This document shows positions 16,654 through 27,578 of a stretch of DNA of 64,000 nucleotides, piece by piece. The DNA is from Marinobacter bryozoorum (lineage in GTDB: Bacteria; Pseudomonadota; Gammaproteobacteria; Pseudomonadales; Oleiphilaceae): assembly GCF_023156245.1 (NCBI RefSeq), contig NZ_JAKZAH010000002.1, forward strand, positions 62,001 to 126,000, written 5' to 3'. How positions within the stretch are numbered: the stretch's first letter is position 1; the number at the start of each line of letters is the position of its first letter. The position numbers were made by a program, and so were the translations under genes. The notes under the pieces are model-generated. The model ran no database searches, was not told the DNA's origin, and saw only the letters and a list, made by a program, of their open reading frames with translations.

Positions 16654-17646
16654 ATGCTGGACTGGCAGACCACCTGGTCGGACATGCTGCTGCGACTGGA
16701 AAAGGAAGGCTGGCAGGACTGGGCGGACGCGATCCGCGACCAGCTCCACCAGCGCTTTGTGGAAAACCCCCACGGCGACCTGCCCCGCTGGCAGGCGGCC
16801 CTCGACCGCCTGCCAGAGCGCAGTGACGGAATGCTGTATTGTGACCGCAGCGAAGTCACCGTCGACAGCCTGATTCCGCTATCTTCACCGGAAGCGGAAC
16901 AACTGGAACAGGGCCTGCGGGGCCTTATGCCCTGGCGCAAGGGGCCTTTCCGCTTCTTTGGCACCCTGGTCGATACCGAGTGGCACTCGGACTGGAAATG
17001 GGACCGGGTTGCGCCGGCCCTGAGCGACCTCACAGGCCGGCGCATCCTCGATGTGGGCTGCGGGTCCGGTTATCACCTGTGGCGAATGTACGGGGCCGGG
17101 GCCAGCGAGGTCATCGGCATAGACCCCGGACTGTTGTTCCTGTGCCAGTTCCTGGCCGTCAAGCGTTACCAGCCCAATGCACCGGTGGACCTGCTGCCAC
17201 TGCGTATCGAAGACCTGTCGCGCCCGCTGGAATACTTTGACACCACGTTCTCCATGGGGGTGCTGTACCATCGGCGCTCACCCATTGACCACCTGCTGGA
17301 GCTCAAGGACACCCTGCGGCCTGGCGGCGAACTGGTGCTGGAAACGCTGGTGGTGGACGGTCCGGAGGGCTACGCGCTGATGCCAGAGGATCGCTACGGC
17401 CGCATGCGTAATGTGTGGTTCCTGCCGTCATGCCCCACCCTGCTGAGATGGATGGCCAGGGCTGGCCTGGAAGACGCCAGGGTCGTTGATGTGACAACCA
17501 CAACCACGGAAGAACAGCGCTCCACTGACTGGATGCAGTTCCAGTCACTGGAGCATTTCCTGGACCCGGAAGATCCGGGCCGGACCATTGAGGGCTACCC
17601 GGGGCCGCAGCGGGCGACGGTCATTGCCCGCAAGCCAGGCCGGTAA
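16654..17646 (+). CDS. cmoB: tRNA U34 carboxymethyltransferase
   Basis: CmoB transfers the carboxymethyl group of carboxy-SAM to 5-hydroxyuridine at tRNA position 34, giving cmo5U, which widens codon reading. The protein has 330 residues. Visible features are the conserved LMPWRKGPFRFFGTLVDTEW segment, the SAM site RILDVGCGSGYHLWRMYGAG, FSMGVLYHRRSPIDHL and MRNVWFLPSCPTLLRWM. GAGG precedes ATG 16654. It is the second gene of cmoAB and is convergent with purA. Confidence 0.97.
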   Translation: MLDWQTTWSDMLLRLEKEGWQDWADAIRDQLHQRFVENPHGDLPRWQAALDRLPERSDGMLYCDRSEVTVDSLIPLSSPEAEQLEQGLRGLMPWRKGPFRFFGTLVDTEWHSDWKWDRVAPALSDLTGRRILDVGCGSGYHLWRMYGAGASEVIGIDPGLLFLCQFLAVKRYQPNAPVDLLPLRIEDLSRPLEYFDTTFSMGVLYHRRSPIDHLLELKDTLRPGGELVLETLVVDGPEGYALMPEDRYGRMRNVWFLPSCPTLLRWMARAGLEDARVVDVTTTTTEEQRSTDWMQFQSLEHFLDPEDPGRTIEGYPGPQRATVIARKPGR

Positions 17647-17659
17647 CAAGGCGGGAACG

Positions 17660-17726
17660 CTGGCCGGCTTCCGGGAAGCAGGCCAGTTCCCTGCCAGGCT
17701 GGCACCCGGACAACAGCCTGGCGGGG
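17660..17726. terminator. Double hairpin between convergent cmoB and purA
   Basis: Two adjacent stem-loops: CTGGCC-g-GCTTCC / GGAAGC-a-GGCCAG (17660-17686), and a 13-base stem with one mismatch (17689-17701 with 17714-17726). Neither has a T-run. They fill the 87-base gap between converging genes and probably act as a bidirectional transcription barrier. Confidence 0.5.
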
Positions 17727-17733
17727 AGGCAGG

Positions 17734-19038
<1,305 letters not shown>

Positions 19039-19107
19039 TCATATGGCCCGGTCAACGACCGGTCACTGTCCGAATGAATCGCGGAGACAGGCAGGCGTGG
19101 CGCCGGC

Positions 19108-20295
19108 CTACTGAATCTCGAGTTGTTCCACTACCCACTGGCCATCGCGCTTGACCACGATGCGGTCGCAACCCCGCTCACCAGGGTTGACGCTGACATC
19201 TTCCGGCAGGGCCCGCACGACGGTTTCGGTCATACGCAGACCTGCCACCACAGCGTCCAGTGATGGATCCGGGTCCGCCGGCGCCCAGATGGCGGTGCGA
19301 GGGCGTGCAGCACGGCGACCGAGGGCCACCAGGGCCCGCACATCGAGGCTGAAACCGGTGGCAGGACGGGCGCGGCCAAAATCCTGGCCGATGGCATCAT
19401 AGCGACCACCCTTGCCTACCGCATCACCGTGACCCGGCACGTAGGCTGCGAAGACCAGCCCCGTGTGGTAGTTGTAGCCGCGCAACTCACAGAAGTCGAA
19501 ACCGAGACGAAGATCCGGATGGCTTTCCCGCAGCCGTCCGGCAATGCGCTTGAGCTGGTCCAGGGCCGCGATGACATTTGCCGGCGCGCCTGACAACACC
19601 CGGCGGGCTTCCTCGAGGGCATCCAGGCCACCGCTGACCCGTGCCAGTTCGCGCAGGTATGCGCCGGGAGTATCTGCAGGACACTGCCCCAGCAACTGGT
19701 CGAGCTCGGGGATAGACTTGCGCGCCATGGCGTCGAAGATGGCACTTTCGGTGTCGTCATCAAAATCCGCCGCTTCAATCAGCGACTGATAGACCGCCAC
19801 GTGGGCCAGGTCCAGGTGTACTTCCGGAACACCGGCGACCCGCAGTGACTCGAGCATCAACCGGATAACTTCCAGGTCGGCTTCTTCCGAAGCGCTACCA
19901 AACAGCTCACATCCGGCCTGGATAGGCGTGCGGCCGGTCAGCATATGCTGGGGCCGGGCGTGGAGCACATGCCCGGCGTAGCACAGGCGGGTAATACCCT
20001 CCTGGTGCAGGGTGTGGGCGTCGATACGGGCCGCCTGGGGAGTCATGTCCGCGCGGACCCCCATCATACGCCCTGTCAGCTGATCGGTCAGCTTGAACGT
20101 CTGCAGGGCCAGGTCGTGGCCAGTGCCGGTAAACAGGGAATCGAGGTACTCGATAAGCGGCGGGATCACCAGCTGATAACCCCAACGCTGGCAGGTATCC
20201 ATGACCTCACGGCGCAGGGATTCAATCTGGCCGGCCAGCGGCGGCAGGATGTCTTCTACGCCGTCAGGAAGCAGCCAGCGGTCGGAAACCGTCAT
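19108..20295 (-). CDS. hisZ: ATP phosphoribosyltransferase regulatory subunit HisZ
   Basis: A histidyl-tRNA-synthetase-like protein without charging activity that binds the short HisG and makes it feedback-sensitive to histidine. It has 395 residues from ATG 20295 (MTVSDRWLLPDGVEDILPP), the conserved HisZ start; an upstream in-frame extension is not conserved-looking. Class II synthetase motifs are present (VRADMTPQAARIDAH), while the anticodon-binding domain is missing, as expected. Other segments are YNYHTGLVFAAYVPG and GGRYDAIG. Its presence implies a short-form hisG elsewhere in the genome. It lies between the hflC terminator and purA. Confidence 0.95.
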   Translation of the reverse strand: MTVSDRWLLPDGVEDILPPLAGQIESLRREVMDTCQRWGYQLVIPPLIEYLDSLFTGTGHDLALQTFKLTDQLTGRMMGVRADMTPQAARIDAHTLHQEGITRLCYAGHVLHARPQHMLTGRTPIQAGCELFGSASEEADLEVIRLMLESLRVAGVPEVHLDLAHVAVYQSLIEAADFDDDTESAIFDAMARKSIPELDQLLGQCPADTPGAYLRELARVSGGLDALEEARRVLSGAPANVIAALDQLKRIAGRLRESHPDLRLGFDFCELRGYNYHTGLVFAAYVPGHGDAVGKGGRYDAIGQDFGRARPATGFSLDVRALVALGRRAARPRTAIWAPADPDPSLDAVVAGLRMTETVVRALPEDVSVNPGERGCDRIVVKRDGQWVVEQLEIQ

Positions 20296-20409
20296 AACCT
20301 GTTTACCTTCTGCTGAATTCAGTGTGGGCTGGAGGGCCCGGGGATGCCGGGCCAGGGTTCGGGCAACATTCACCCAAAACCCGGCGAATTCTACACCTTT
20401 GCCGGCCAC

Positions 20410-20453
20410 AAAAAAACCGGGCCTCCGCGGTCGCTGCCGAAGAGGTCCGGTTT
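20410..20453 (-). terminator. Rho-independent terminator after hflC
   Basis: On the minus strand, AAACCGGACCTC ... GAGGCCCGGTTT runs straight into a T-run (A at 20410-20416 on the plus strand). It lies 24 bases past the hflC stop and separates hflKC from hisZ. Confidence 0.85.
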
Positions 20454-20476
20454 GGTCTGCCAGGCGCTACCGTGGA

Positions 20477-21355
20477 TCAGTCCAGCTGGGGGTTGGACTC
20501 CTTGAAGTAGCGCAGGAACTGGCTGTCGCTGTCGATGACCATCACATCGTCCTTGCCGGAGAAGGTCTTCTGATAGGCTTCCAGGCTGCGATACAGGCGA
20601 TAGAACTCAGGGTCACTGCCGTAGGCATTGGCGTATATCCTGGCGGCTTCACCATCACCCTCACCGCGGGTTTCTTCCGCAGTCGCAAAGGCTTCGGCGA
20701 GTGTCACTGTCCGTTGGCGATCCGCGTCAGCCCGGATACCCTCAGCCAGCTCACGGCCCCGTGACCGGAATTCCTGGGCCAGCTTCTCACGCTCGGTGGC
20801 CATGCGACGGTAGACGTTCTCACTCACCGACTGGGGCAGTTCGATAGCCTTGACCCGGATATCCAGTACCTCGATACCGAAAGCTTCACGCACCCGCTCG
20901 TTGACGCGGGAACGCAAGGTCTCCATCAGCTCATCCCGCTGTCCGGACACCACCTCGTGCATGGTACGAACACCGAATTCATCACGCAGGCCATTGTCGA
21001 TACGCGACAACAGCAGGGACTGGGCCCGGAGCTCGTCACCACCAGTCGCACGGTAGTACTCATCCACATCCCGGATGCGCCAGGCCACGTAGGAGTCCAC
21101 ATCCAGCGGTTTTTTCTCGATGGTCAGATACTGCTTGGCGGGAAGGTCCGTAGTCAGCACCCGGATATCAAACTCCCGGACCTGGTCCACCACCGGCACC
21201 TTGAAATGCAGGCCGGCAGGAACGTCGGTTTCGATCAGTTCACCGAACCGCAGCACCACGCCCCGGTGGGTCTCCGGGATGATAAATACGCTGGACAGAA
21301 CCAGCAGGATAACAACGAGGGCCCCTGCAAGGCCCGCTATGCTTTTAGGCCCCAT
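20477..21355 (-). CDS. hflC: HflC, FtsH protease modulator
   Basis: SPFH/band-7 membrane protein that forms with HflK a periplasmic-facing cage around the FtsH protease and limits its activity on membrane proteins. It has 292 residues, with an N-terminal membrane anchor at about residues 7-26 (AGLAGALVVILLVLSSVFII). The PHB domain starts with RGVVLRFGELIETDVPAGLHFKVP, and a long charged helix leads to a C-terminus with EFYRLYRSLEAYQKTF. The start codon is 2 bases after the hflK stop, so translation is probably coupled. Confidence 0.96.
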   Translation of the reverse strand: MGPKSIAGLAGALVVILLVLSSVFIIPETHRGVVLRFGELIETDVPAGLHFKVPVVDQVREFDIRVLTTDLPAKQYLTIEKKPLDVDSYVAWRIRDVDEYYRATGGDELRAQSLLLSRIDNGLRDEFGVRTMHEVVSGQRDELMETLRSRVNERVREAFGIEVLDIRVKAIELPQSVSENVYRRMATEREKLAQEFRSRGRELAEGIRADADRQRTVTLAEAFATAEETRGEGDGEAARIYANAYGSDPEFYRLYRSLEAYQKTFSGKDDVMVIDSDSQFLRYFKESNPQLD

Positions 21356-21357
21356 GA

Positions 21358-22578
21358 TTATCGACTCCTCCGGCTGTTATTCAGTTCCTGGCGGTTGCGC
21401 AACTCCTCAATGACCCTGTCAGTCAGGGCCTGGATGCTCTGCTCGTCCTGTCGCTGGCTGCTGTCCTGGGATGCAGATCCGCCGGAACCACTGGTGCTGC
21501 TACCCTGATTGCCGAACATGCGATCGAGGGGCAGGTACATCATGTTGCCGGTGCTCGCCGTGTCCACCAGTACCTTGGTGGTATTGGAGTAGACGTTCTC
21601 CAGTGCCTGCAGATACATGCGCTCACGGGTCACTTCCGGCGCACTCTGATAGACCGACAGCAATTCCGTGAAACGGGCCGTTTCACCGCGGGCGCGCTCG
21701 ATCACCTCATCCCGGTAGGCATTGGCCTCTTCGATCAGACGCTGGGCGCGACCGCGAGCTTCCGGTACCACGCGGTTACGGTAGGTTTCGGCCTCTTCCT
21801 TGAAGCGCTGCTCATCCTCGCGGGCACGCTGTACTTCCCGGAAGGCATCCTGCACCGCTTCCGGTGGCTGGGTGCTTTCTACGTTTACCTGGACAATTTC
21901 CAGACCGGTGCCGTAATCGGCAAGGAATCTCTGGAGGCGCTGTTCAACACGGATGGCCAGTTCGGCGCGTCCCTCAGTCAGCACATCATCCAGCACCGAG
22001 CTGCCCACTTCGTGGCGCAACGCGCTGTCGGTGGCAAAGGCCAGGGCCTGGTTGGAGTCCCTTACGTTGAGCACATAGGCCTGGGCATCAGATACCCGAT
22101 ACTGTACCTGCAGGTCCACACTGACGATGTTTTCATCTTCAGTCAGCATCTGGCCCTGGGACTCAGCATTACGCACGTTGGTGACACGTACCTTGGTCGC
22201 CTGCTCCACCAGCGGCAGCTTGAAACGCAGACCCGGGTTCTCTGTGCGGTGGTATTCCCCGAAACGGAGGACGACGGCCCGCTCCTGTTCGTCGACGGTA
22301 TAGAACGACTGAAAGACGACGTAGCCCACCACGATAATGGCACCAAGGGCAAAGACAGCACCAAGTCCGGCACCGCTGCCCTTGCCACCGGAGCCACCGC
22401 CAGAGCCACCAGAGCGGTTACCACCCTTGCCGCCCAGCATTCGGTTGAGCTTGTCCAGCCCTTTTTTCAGGGCCTCATCCAGGTCAGGGGGCCCCTGGTC
22501 ATTGCCGCCGCGACCACCGCCACCGGTACCCCAGGGGTCGTTGTCGTTGCGATTTCCACCCGGTTCATTCCAGGCCAT
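21358..22578 (-). CDS. hflK: HflK, FtsH protease modulator
   Basis: Partner of HflC in the SPFH complex around FtsH. It has 406 residues. The N-terminus is Gly/Asn-rich and cytoplasmic (MAWNEPGGNRNDNDPWG), with a conserved DLDEALKKGLDKLNRMLGG segment. One membrane helix lies near residues 73-92 (AVFALGAIIVVGYVVFQSFY), then the PHB domain (ERAVVLRFGEYHRTENPGLR) and a long coiled helix. The C-terminal tail is Ser/Gly/Gln-rich. It lies 95 bases downstream of hflX and directly before hflC. Confidence 0.96.
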   Translation of the reverse strand: MAWNEPGGNRNDNDPWGTGGGGRGGNDQGPPDLDEALKKGLDKLNRMLGGKGGNRSGGSGGGSGGKGSGAGLGAVFALGAIIVVGYVVFQSFYTVDEQERAVVLRFGEYHRTENPGLRFKLPLVEQATKVRVTNVRNAESQGQMLTEDENIVSVDLQVQYRVSDAQAYVLNVRDSNQALAFATDSALRHEVGSSVLDDVLTEGRAELAIRVEQRLQRFLADYGTGLEIVQVNVESTQPPEAVQDAFREVQRAREDEQRFKEEAETYRNRVVPEARGRAQRLIEEANAYRDEVIERARGETARFTELLSVYQSAPEVTRERMYLQALENVYSNTTKVLVDTASTGNMMYLPLDRMFGNQGSSTSGSGGSASQDSSQRQDEQSIQALTDRVIEELRNRQELNNSRRSR

Positions 22579-22673
22579 AGGTCTCTCCGTCTATGCGTTT
22601 AAAGCGTTACGAATGGCTGCAAATACTAGGGATTTATACCTGCCCCGGCAATAGCCAACGCTGTTTTCACAGG

Positions 22674-23990
22674 CTACAGGCCCGAATCCTGTGATCCGGG
22701 TGCTTCTACCCTGACCTGGTCTGCCGAAAAACCGGCGCGACTGAGCAGCTGGAACCAGTCGCGGCTCTGCAGCCGGACTTCTACGGCCACGTCGCCATTG
22801 TCCAGGTAGTCCTCCCGAATCACGGAGCCCGCCTCATGCAACAGGGCGCGCAACTTGCCATCCGCCGGACCCAGCACCACACGCTGGTGAAGCAGGTCTT
22901 CGGCAAGGCGCTCGACAATGGCGTCGAACAGCAGGTCCATGCCCTGGCCAGCCTGCGCAGATACCCAGACCCGCACCGGTATGCCCTCTTCGTTGCGCTC
23001 GACCCGTGGCGAGAAGTTTTCAAGCAGGTCAATCTTGTTGAACACCTGGAGGAAGGGCACTTCATCGGCACCGATTTCATGGAGCACGCTTTCAACCTGC
23101 TCCATGTTCTCTTCCCGGCGGTCATCATGGCAATCCACCACGTGCAGCAGCAGGGAGGCCTGGACCGTTTCTTCCAGGGTCGCGCGGAATGCTTCCACCA
23201 GCTTGTGCGGGAGGTGACGAATAAAGCCCACCGTGTCGGCAATAACGACAGGGCCAATGTCAGGAAGTTCCAGCCGCCTCAGTGTTGGGTCCAGGGTCGC
23301 GAACAGCTGGTCTGCCGCGTAGACGCCGGACTCGGTGATGCGGTTGAACAGGGTAGACTTGCCAGCATTGGTGTAACCCACCAGTGAAACAGTCGGAATA
23401 TCGGCCTTCTTGCGGGCACGCCGGCCCTGGTCACGCTGCCGGCGCACTTTCTCCAGCCGCTTGTGGATGGCCTTGATGCGCTCACGCAACAGGCGCCGGT
23501 CAGTCTCCAGCTGGGTTTCCCCCGGACCACGCAGACCGATACCGCCCTTCTGCCGCTCCAGGTGGGTCCAACCCCTTACCAGGCGCGTGGACATGTGTTC
23601 CAGCTGGGCAAGCTCTACCTGCAGCTTGCCCTCGTGGGTGCGGGCCCGCTGGGCGAAGATATCGAGGATGACACCGGTGCGGTCCAGCACCCGGCATTTC
23701 AGTTCCCGCTCAACATTCCGCTCCTGGCTGGGGCTGAGGGCGTGATTGAACAGCACCACATCAGCCTCACAGGCAGCGGCCATGTCACGGATTTGTTCCA
23801 GCTTGCCTTCCCCGACAAACAATCGCGGGCTGGGCTGGTTACGGGAACCGGTAACTTCTGCGACCGGCTCAACACCGGCCGATGCCACCAGTTCCCGGAA
23901 TTCCCCAAGGTCTTCCATGGCGCTGCCATGGGAGCTGAATTCGATATGAACAAGCACGGCCCGTTCACCGACATCAGGACGCTCAAACAA
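22674..23990 (-). CDS. hflX: Ribosome-associated GTPase HflX
   Basis: GTPase that binds 50S/70S particles and splits stalled ribosomes under stress. It has 438 residues. The N-terminal HflX domain includes LFVGEGKLEQIRD and the ARTHEGKLQVELAQL segment, then GIGLRGPGETQLETDRR. The G domain has G1 GYTNAGKSTLFN, G3 DTVGFIRHLP and G4 NKID. The start is TTG 23990: MFERPDVGERAVLVHIEFS aligns with the E. coli start MFDRYDAGEQAVLVHI, and GGGAG lies 9 bases upstream. A hairpin terminator lies between hfq and hflX, as in E. coli. Confidence 0.96.
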   Translation of the reverse strand: MFERPDVGERAVLVHIEFSSHGSAMEDLGEFRELVASAGVEPVAEVTGSRNQPSPRLFVGEGKLEQIRDMAAACEADVVLFNHALSPSQERNVERELKCRVLDRTGVILDIFAQRARTHEGKLQVELAQLEHMSTRLVRGWTHLERQKGGIGLRGPGETQLETDRRLLRERIKAIHKRLEKVRRQRDQGRRARKKADIPTVSLVGYTNAGKSTLFNRITESGVYAADQLFATLDPTLRRLELPDIGPVVIADTVGFIRHLPHKLVEAFRATLEETVQASLLLHVVDCHDDRREENMEQVESVLHEIGADEVPFLQVFNKIDLLENFSPRVERNEEGIPVRVWVSAQAGQGMDLLFDAIVERLAEDLLHQRVVLGPADGKLRALLHEAGSVIREDYLDNGDVAVEVRLQSRDWFQLLSRAGFSADQVRVEAPGSQDSGL

Positions 23991-24073
23991 TCAGTCTTTC
24001 TCCCGTCTCTGCAGACAGCCCCGGTGATGAACTACCGCCACGACCGAAGCACGATGTTACTGGCTGAAAATGT

Positions 24074-24121
24074 AAAAACCCGCACAGCCTGAACCAGCAT
24101 CACCTGGTCAGCCTGTGCGGG
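24074..24121 (-). terminator. Terminator after hfq
   Basis: On the minus strand, a 9-bp stem CCCGCACAG/CTGTGCGGG, extended by CTGA/TCAG and CCAG/CTGG pairs, is followed by TTTTTACATTTT. It is 26 bases past the hfq stop. It would make hflX expression partly independent of, or attenuated from, hfq. Confidence 0.8.
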
Positions 24122-24147
24122 CCTGACGACAAAACCCCGGGGTGCTG

Positions 24148-24399
24148 TCAGTCTTCCGATTCAATTTCTCCGGCCGGGTTCTGCTGGGGAATGCGGACAT
24201 TCCGGGCAGGCACAACGGTGGAAATTGCATGCTTGTAGACCATCTGGCTGACGGTGTTCTTCAGCAGGATGACAAACTGGTCGAAGGACTCAACCTGGCC
24301 CTGAAGCTTGATACCGTTGACCAGGAAGATGGAAACCGGGATACGCTCCTTGCGCAGCGCGTTGAGGTAAGGGTCTTGTAGAGAGTGCCCTTTTGACAT
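24148..24399 (-). CDS. hfq: RNA chaperone Hfq
   Basis: Hexameric Sm-like protein that pairs small RNAs with mRNAs. It has 83 residues from ATG 24399 ([20 protein letters not shown]), with GGAG 7 bases upstream; an in-frame extension to 24468 is not conserved. Sm1 is [20 protein letters not shown] and Sm2 includes [17 protein letters not shown]. The C-terminal tail is short, as in Pseudomonas. It lies downstream of miaA and upstream of hflX, the classical order. Confidence 0.98.
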   Translation of the reverse strand: MSKGHSLQDPYLNALRKERIPVSIFLVNGIKLQGQVESFDQFVILLKNTVSQMVYKHAISTVVPARNVRIPQQNPAGEIESED

Positions 24400-24557
24400 G
24401 TTAATTCTCCTGTATTTTTCTGATAGTGCAGATCGTCGTTGTGTTATAGCCGCAAAACCCACCAGCATTAATCAATGCCACGTCAGCAGCCAATCGGGAC
24501 CGGATATCTCCAGCGAAGTTCCCGGTGAACCTCCGGCAAAGCCTGAAGCCCTGATCC

Positions 24558-25565
24558 TCAGCGCCCCGCATTCAATGTGGTGTGAGATTCGAGTTTTTTC
24601 AAGGCAATGGCGAGATTTTCCCCGGCATCCATCTCGAGCCAGGTCACATCCTGCCACTTTCGTAACCAGGTCAGCTGACGCTTGGCCAGTTGACGGGTGG
24701 CGGCGATGCCCCGCTCCGCCATGTCCTCGTACTCCCCCTCGCCGGCCAGCCAGGACCACACCTGGCGATAGCCCACGCACCGCATGGAAGGCATTTCCGG
24801 CGTCAGGTCACCGCGGGCCATCAGGCCGCGCACTTCCTCAACAAATCCCTGTTCCAGCATGGCCAGGAAGCGGGTCCGGATCCGATCATGGAGCTGCTGT
24901 CGCTCTGGTGGTGCCAGGGCAAACTGGACCACAGTATACGGCAGCCGGTGGGCGGCGTCTGCCTGCCAGTTGGTCGAATACGGGTAATCCTTGATATTTT
25001 CCCCACTCTGCCAGAACGACGAGATAGGCCGCCCGGTCAGCCGATAGACTTCCATTGCCCTCAGCAGTCGCTGGCGGTTATTGGGGTGCACCAGCCCGGC
25101 CGCGACCGGGTCCACTTCTTCCAGTTGTCGATGAAGGACGTCCCATCCCTGGCGGGCTGCCAGTTGTTCCAACTCCTGCCGAACACCGGGACTGGCGGCA
25201 GGCAGGTCTCCCATGCCCTGTAACAGCGCCTTGAAATACATCATGGTGCCGCCCACCAGCAAGGGTATGCGGCCAGCGCGGACAATTTCGTCCATCTCAC
25301 GCAGGGCGTCCCTGCGAAAATCTGCCGCTGAGTAGGTCTCCGCCGGGTCACAGATGTCGATCAGCCGATGGGGCGCCCTGGCCAGTTCGTCTGCGGAAGG
25401 CTTCGCCGTTCCGATGTCCATGCCACGGTAAATCATGGCGGAATCGACACTGATGATGTCGCAGGGCAAATGTTCACACAGCTCGATTGCCAGGTCCGTC
25501 TTGCCGGAGGCCGTGGGCCCCATGAGCAGGATGGCCAGGGGCAGCTGACGGGATGTCGCAGTCAT
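24558..25565 (-). CDS. miaA: tRNA dimethylallyltransferase
   Basis: Transfers a dimethylallyl group to N6 of adenosine 37 in tRNAs reading U-starting codons; MiaB, also in this window, then methylthiolates it. It has 335 residues from ATG 25565. Motifs are the P-loop [49 protein letters not shown] and the C-terminal [14 protein letters not shown]. The start overlaps the mutL stop (TGATG), so translation is coupled. It is last before hfq. Confidence 0.97.
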   Translation of the reverse strand: MTATSRQLPLAILLMGPTASGKTDLAIELCEHLPCDIISVDSAMIYRGMDIGTAKPSADELARAPHRLIDICDPAETYSAADFRRDALREMDEIVRAGRIPLLVGGTMMYFKALLQGMGDLPAASPGVRQELEQLAARQGWDVLHRQLEEVDPVAAGLVHPNNRQRLLRAMEVYRLTGRPISSFWQSGENIKDYPYSTNWQADAAHRLPYTVVQFALAPPERQQLHDRIRTRFLAMLEQGFVEEVRGLMARGDLTPEMPSMRCVGYRQVWSWLAGEGEYEDMAERGIAATRQLAKRQLTWLRKWQDVTWLEMDAGENLAIALKKLESHTTLNAGR

Positions 25566-27490
25566 CAGCGCCCCCGCAGGAACAACTTGTCCAGCTCGGG
25601 CAGGGTTACCAGGGTCCAGGTAGGCCTGCCATGGTTGCACTGACCGCTACGCTCGGTGGCTTCCATGTCCCGCAACAGCGCGTTCATCTCGGGAATGGTC
25701 AGCTGGCGATTGGCCCGCACCGAACCATGGCAAGCCATGGTGCCGAGCAACTCATGGGTCTGGGCTTCCACCCGGTCGCTCTGGCCGTGTGCAATCAGGT
25801 CTGCCAGTACATCCCGCAACAACTGCTCGGCGTCGGCACCACGCAACAGCGCCGGCAGTTGCCTTACCGCCAGGGTCTCCGGGCCTATGCGTTCGACAAC
25901 CAGCCCGAGCGTCGCCAGGTCGCCGGCACACTCGTCCGCCAATGCCGCCTCTTTCTGGCTGACCGCCACGGAAACCGGTACCAGCAATGGCTGACTGGTC
26001 AGGTCCTGTGCGTCCAGGGCTCGCTTCATCCGCTCATAGGTAATGCGTTCGTGGGCGGCGTGCATGTCCACAATAATCATGCCCTGACGGCTCTGGGCCA
26101 GGATATAGATACCGTGCAGCTGGGCGATGGCGTAACCAAGGGGCGGCTCGCCATGCTCCCCCTCTTCCGGGGCCGTGCCGCCCATGGCCGGGGTGGGCTG
26201 GGCCTGGGGGTAGGCTCTCGGCTGCGACTGGCCCGGGTCGCCTTCGGGTCCTGCAGGGCCCCCGCCTTCACTGAGCGAACGGTAGAAGGCCATCTGGTCC
26301 CGGGATTCCCAGGGCGACCGAAGGTGGCTGCCGGTTTGCCAGGCCCCGCTGCCCGCTCCGCCAGCACCCGAAACCCCGGTCGTCCCGGGTGCATCACCTG
26401 GCGCCTGCATGGCAACTGGCCGGGAATCACCGGCACCAGCCTCACGACCCAGGGACTGGGCGACGGCGCCGCGGAAGTGGTCGTCCGGTCGTACGTCGGC
26501 CAGCGCCCGATGGAGGGTGCGGAAGATGAAGTCATGGACCAGGCGCCCATCCCGGAAACGAACCTCATGCTTGGTGGGGTGCACGTTGACGTCCACGTTA
26601 GCGGGGTCCAGTTCCAGGTAAAGCACGAAGGCCGGATGCCGGTTGTTATAAAGCACATCACGATAGGCCTGTCGCACCGCATGGGCGACCAGGCGGTCGC
26701 GTATCACCCGGCCATTGACGAAGAAATACTGCAGGTCTGCCTGGCTGCGGGAAAAGGTAGGCAGGGCGACCCACCCCCTGAGCCGCAGGCCAGTGGCTTC
26801 GGCGTCAATGATCACCGCATTGTCGATGAATTTCTGGCCACAGAGCGAACCGATGCGACGCTCGTGGTCCAGGTCACTCTCTGCAGGCCTGAGGCTATGC
26901 ACCACTTTCTGGTTATGGCGCAGGGTAAAACCCGTATCAAACCGGCCCAGGGCCTGGCGACGCAGCACTTCTTCCACATGGCCAAACTCGGTCTTCTCGG
27001 TGCGCAGGAATTTGCGCCGGGCCGGTGTATTGAAGAACAGGTCCCGCACTTCCACGGTCGTGCCCACCGGATGGGCGGCCGGAGAAACCCGGGCGTCCAT
27101 ATCGCGCCCTTCCACCTCCACCCGGCTGGCCGCCTCCTGCTCTACCGTTCGTGAGGTGAGTGTGAGCCGGGATACGGAGCTGATGCTGGCCAGCGCTTCG
27201 CCACGGAACCCCAGCGATGCCACCGCTTCGAGGTCATCCAGGGTGGCGATCTTGCTGGTGGCGTGACGGCTCAGTGCCAGGGGCAGTTCTCCTTCCGGGA
27301 TACCGGCACCATCATCCCGCACCCGGATCAGGCGAACGCCACCCTGCTCCACCTCCACGTCGATACGACGGGCGCCGGCATCCAGGGCATTTTCAACCAG
27401 TTCCTTGAGTACCGAGGCGGGACGTTCGACGACCTCCCCAGCCGCAATCTGGTTGGCCAGCCGGGGGGTCAGCTGCTTGATGGAAGGCAT
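25565..27490 (-). CDS. mutL: DNA mismatch repair protein MutL
   Basis: ATPase that links MutS mismatch recognition to strand incision. It has 641 residues. The N-terminal GHKL ATPase shows [20 protein letters not shown], the ATP-lid segment [23 protein letters not shown] and [13 protein letters not shown]. The middle linker (about 335-435) is Pro/Gly-rich. The C-terminal dimerisation domain has [13 protein letters not shown] and the [13 protein letters not shown] region. ATG 27490 ([15 protein letters not shown]) matches the family; a TTG 21 bases upstream has no ribosome-binding site. It lies between amiB and miaA. Confidence 0.97.
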   Translation of the reverse strand: MPSIKQLTPRLANQIAAGEVVERPASVLKELVENALDAGARRIDVEVEQGGVRLIRVRDDGAGIPEGELPLALSRHATSKIATLDDLEAVASLGFRGEALASISSVSRLTLTSRTVEQEAASRVEVEGRDMDARVSPAAHPVGTTVEVRDLFFNTPARRKFLRTEKTEFGHVEEVLRRQALGRFDTGFTLRHNQKVVHSLRPAESDLDHERRIGSLCGQKFIDNAVIIDAEATGLRLRGWVALPTFSRSQADLQYFFVNGRVIRDRLVAHAVRQAYRDVLYNNRHPAFVLYLELDPANVDVNVHPTKHEVRFRDGRLVHDFIFRTLHRALADVRPDDHFRGAVAQSLGREAGAGDSRPVAMQAPGDAPGTTGVSGAGGAGSGAWQTGSHLRSPWESRDQMAFYRSLSEGGGPAGPEGDPGQSQPRAYPQAQPTPAMGGTAPEEGEHGEPPLGYAIAQLHGIYILAQSRQGMIIVDMHAAHERITYERMKRALDAQDLTSQPLLVPVSVAVSQKEAALADECAGDLATLGLVVERIGPETLAVRQLPALLRGADAEQLLRDVLADLIAHGQSDRVEAQTHELLGTMACHGSVRANRQLTIPEMNALLRDMEATERSGQCNHGRPTWTLVTLPELDKLFLRGR

Positions 27491-27552
27491 TGAGGGATGG
27501 GTCTCCGGCAAACAATGAATGACAAAACGGATCGCCGGATGATAACAGATTC

Positions 27553-27575
27553 ATCGGGGCGTCAACCGCCCCGAT
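27553..27575 (-). terminator. Hairpin between amiB and mutL
   Basis: Perfect 9-bp stem ATCGGGGCG-tcaac-CGCCCCGAT just past the amiB stop. There is no T-run, so it may only weaken read-through or protect the mRNA end. Confidence 0.45.
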
Positions 27576-27578
27576 TGT

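Noticed and set aside
15883..17646. The two methyltransferase genes as missing bioC
   Set aside because: Their sequence is clearly cmoA and cmoB (carboxy-SAM pathway), not malonyl-ACP methyltransferase.
25553..27154. A 533-codon open frame on the plus strand opposite mutL
   Set aside because: It mirrors the high-GC codon pattern of mutL, has no recognisable motif and no ribosome-binding site, and mutL is unmistakable.
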